Source: Trypanosoma brucei gambiense DAL972 (lineage: Eukaryota; Euglenozoa; Kinetoplastea; Trypanosomatida; Trypanosomatidae). Taken from it: 64,000 bases of DNA. Below are positions 62,070 to 64,000 of this stretch, piece after piece. Position 1 is the first letter of the stretch, and each line of letters starts with the position of its first letter. Below the pieces are notes generated by a model. It did not search any database, was not told the origin of the DNA, and worked only from the letters and a program-made list of their open reading frames with translations. Both the position numbers and the translations under genes were made by a program. The DNA lies in assembly GCF_000210295.1 (NCBI RefSeq), contig NC_026740.1, forward strand, positions 2,062,071-2,126,070. Reading direction: 5' to 3'.

Positions 62070-63032
62070 TCAGAAGCGATTCCATCGGACGAGACTTCCC
62101 GTGCTAAATCTCGGGCTCCGCACGGGCGGTTTTCCCTGCTCATCTGCTTTCTTATACCCCACACTGATAATAACGGGCACGGTGTAGCGCTCCGGCAAGC
62201 CCACAACCTCCCTAACTTTCGCTTCATCGAAACCTTCAAGAATTGCCGTATCCAATCCAGCAGCTGTGGCGGCGTAAATAAATGTTGTGGCGGGGATCAT
62301 TGCCTGCTTCCACGCGTAACCTTGCATTGTTGTGGGCACTGACAGCAATGGCGTCCCGGTGGCGTTGCTATACCAGGAGGAGATGCATGACTTTGCCTTT
62401 GCCATTGACCCAAACGGACCCCCGTGGAGATGATAGTACACCAACCGCAAATATGCAGCACCGTAGAGTGGATGATAGTAACCACTGTTGAGACCTAGTT
62501 CCAGTGCTGCAGGGGCCCTCCACTCGGGCTCCATGTCACCAGCAAACACTACAGTGACAGGGGCTTCACGGGGTTGCGGCTGGTCGAGCGCTGCATGCGA
62601 TAAAGCACCCCGTTGCGATGTCTCATGTACGACAATGGCAACCCATGGCTGCAGGTTGAAAGCGGTGGGTGCCCGCGTAGTGGCCTCCAGCAGGCGCGCG
62701 ATAAGAGTGTGGTCGACGGGACGTGAGCTGTCGAACCGCTTGCTGGAGTGACGTCTTTCCACAACACGTATAAATGCATCAAGTGACTTGCGCGATGCCT
62801 TTGAATAATATGTGGGTGGGATCCTATCTGGTTCCCTCGGCACCTCCTGTGCGGTGGCGGCGGTGCTGGACCTCAGGAAAGTGAAAAACCGGGATATGCC
62901 CGAGCCCCACGTCTCGTAGGGTGAGGTGCTATTCTGTGAGTTAGTGGCAGACAAGGCGGCACCTGCATTCCACTTCCAGTATGAACGGAGGGATTTTATG
63001 ACGCCCTGCCAACGGCAGCGGCTCACGTTCAT
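62070..63032 (-). CDS. NTR: Type I nitroreductase (NADH, FMN-dependent), mitochondrial
   Basis: It catalyses oxygen-insensitive two-electron reduction of nitroaromatics and quinones. In T. brucei this enzyme activates nitro prodrugs such as nifurtimox and fexinidazole, and loss of it gives resistance (established knowledge). The first ATG is at 63032 (MNVSRCRWQGVIKS); an upstream in-frame TTG is not needed, giving 320 residues. Residues 1 to about 75 are basic, Ser/Ala-rich and free of strong acidic clusters, as in a mitochondrial targeting extension absent from bacterial NfsB-type enzymes. The FMN-binding motif is ERRHSSKRFDSSRPV (92-106); APTAFNLQPW (121-130) is the conserved flavin-contact loop; the C-terminal part GLDTAILEGFDEAKVREVVG and VPVIISVGY is typical of the family. 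No defect is seen. It is the only member in the window. Confidence 0.95.
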   Translation of the reverse strand: MNVSRCRWQGVIKSLRSYWKWNAGAALSATNSQNSTSPYETWGSGISRFFTFLRSSTAATAQEVPREPDRIPPTYYSKASRKSLDAFIRVVERRHSSKRFDSSRPVDHTLIARLLEATTRAPTAFNLQPWVAIVVHETSQRGALSHAALDQPQPREAPVTVVFAGDMEPEWRAPAALELGLNSGYYHPLYGAAYLRLVYYHLHGGPFGSMAKAKSCISSWYSNATGTPLLSVPTTMQGYAWKQAMIPATTFIYAATAAGLDTAILEGFDEAKVREVVGLPERYTVPVIISVGYKKADEQGKPPVRSPRFSTGSLVRWNRF

Positions 63033-64000
63033 CTCGAGAGGGGACAAAGCCTCTCTCCTATGCTACCTCCTTTTTCCTTCCTTTTAGTGGTTCTATTCTT
63101 TCTTGATGATTATCGTAGAGCGTACAAAGCAGCAAGAGCGGGGGTAAGAAGGAAAGGTCCAACGGGTCGCATCGCAACTTCAGCTGCTGATATATGAATC
63201 CCGTGTAACACACCAGCACGCTTGAAATAATGGAAAATGCGCAGGGGAACGGAAGTGTCCGATAACAAGCAACGTTATCGCTATAATCAAAGTACGAATG
63301 AAGGGGTGAGACGGCAAAAAGGATACACAGGGATAGCGACACGTGATTCCCCCCCCCAAAAAAAAAGAAAAGGGAAAACACCGAAAATATCGTAACATCT
63401 ACCTTTGGCTCCTTATTAATCCCTTTTCTCTTTTTGTACACTGCGTACTTTCACCTCGGCGCAATTTTTGCGCTCACCCCTGTACACTGTTGTCCCTTCC
63501 TCAAAAACAGCAAAAGAGAAACAACGCGTCAATAAATGCCCCCACGTTTCAATAAAGTGGGAATAAGGTGAGGTTAACGTACATACACATGACAATACAT
63601 TACAGACATTTACATTCTTCATAAACGCCCTGTATTCAACGGCACATTGATGAGTCAACAAAAAGACTCCAACTGCGGTACAGGTCCTTACGCGACAGCC
63701 ATAAAGGAATGCAACGAACACCACAAGTAACACACCACCACTGACCTCTAAAAAAGGGGGGGGGAAGGGGAAGGAATGTAACACAAGCAAGGAAAAAACT
63801 CGTGCTTGTGATGCAGTAGACAATGCGTGAGAAGCGACTCTGGGGGGAGGGAACGGAAAGGGTGGGGAATGCTAAGAGACAAACAACAGTATATTACAAC
63901 CGTTTTCTCAACCAATAAAGGCAATGGCACTCACAACGACGATTGGCTGAAACAACCTGAAGTCTATTCGTCGCTGCAGCTTACTCCTTGAGGCCCCGGG
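63033..64000. other. Region upstream of NTR
   Basis: It is the NTR leader and the 3'UTR of a gene beyond the window. It contains C8 followed by A10 near 63349-63366 (a pyrimidine tract then G-run on the coding strand) and a G10 run near 63757. Minus-strand frames of about 127 and 135 codons are hydrophobic low-complexity products that I do not accept as genes. Confidence 0.5.

Noticed and set aside
63058..63441. Minus-strand frame of 127 codons upstream of NTR
   Set aside because: It is a hydrophobic low-complexity translation of A/T tracts within the likely leader, with no family features.
1..64000. Retroelements (ingi, RIME, SLACS), VSG genes, 70-bp repeats, CRISPR arrays
   Set aside because: I saw no recognisable reverse transcriptase, VSG domain, 70-bp-like array or spaced palindromic repeats; a similarity search would be needed to exclude short relics.

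Overview
The window looks like a nuclear chromosome segment of an African trypanosome, most likely Trypanosoma brucei. Every convincing protein gene lies on the minus strand. None has a visible intron. Genes are separated by A/T-rich, simple-repeat-rich spacers, and several starts are preceded on the coding strand by a pyrimidine tract and first AG typical of spliced-leader acceptors. This is one directional polycistronic cluster, transcribed from high to low coordinates. The gene at 62070-63032 matches what I know of the T. brucei type I nitroreductase NTR, which would place the window toward one end of chromosome 7. That placement is from memory and was not checked.

Layout from left to right: a partial MAM33/p32-family mitochondrial protein (1-1046); a small mitochondrial single-span membrane protein (2367-2834); a 3.3 kb spacer; a 1257-residue basic disordered protein (6181-9954); a leucine-rich-repeat (LRR) gene cut by an assembly gap (10748-12306, N at 12307-12406); a kinesin (14458-16890); TYW1 (17961-20468); VTA1 (21193-22143); a coiled-coil protein (22564-24249); a dual-specificity phosphatase with a split catalytic domain (27356-30256); a PHO80-like cyclin (32484-34664); tRNA-Ala(CGC) (35353-35424); a duplicated block (35693-41455) holding a chimeric gene remnant, an intact LRR gene and a second gapped LRR copy; a 1318-residue disordered protein (42313-46269); a giant 2395-residue PG-rich (SHIPPO-type) repeat protein (47386-54573); a DUF4140/DUF4139 protein (55115-57205); a 912-residue disordered protein (58437-61175); and NTR.

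The most notable structure is the duplicated block. Pieces of the kinesin 3' end and of the 5' end of the 1257-residue gene, which flank the LRR gene at 10-14 kb, reappear at 35.7-36.2 kb fused head to tail and followed by the same LRR gene. That fusion is the signature of a tandem-duplication junction. Sequence next to both N gaps is error-rich and cross-matches the other gap, so the assembly here is probably incomplete.

The genes do not form an operon-like pathway. They are a typical mix of trypanosome housekeeping, cytoskeletal, signalling and mitochondrial functions. I see no transposon, CRISPR array or prokaryote-type system, and no clear new biological system beyond the LRR duplication. 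Several CDS starts were set to an internal ATG because the longer reading frame opens with TTG, GTG or sequence upstream of a strong splice acceptor.
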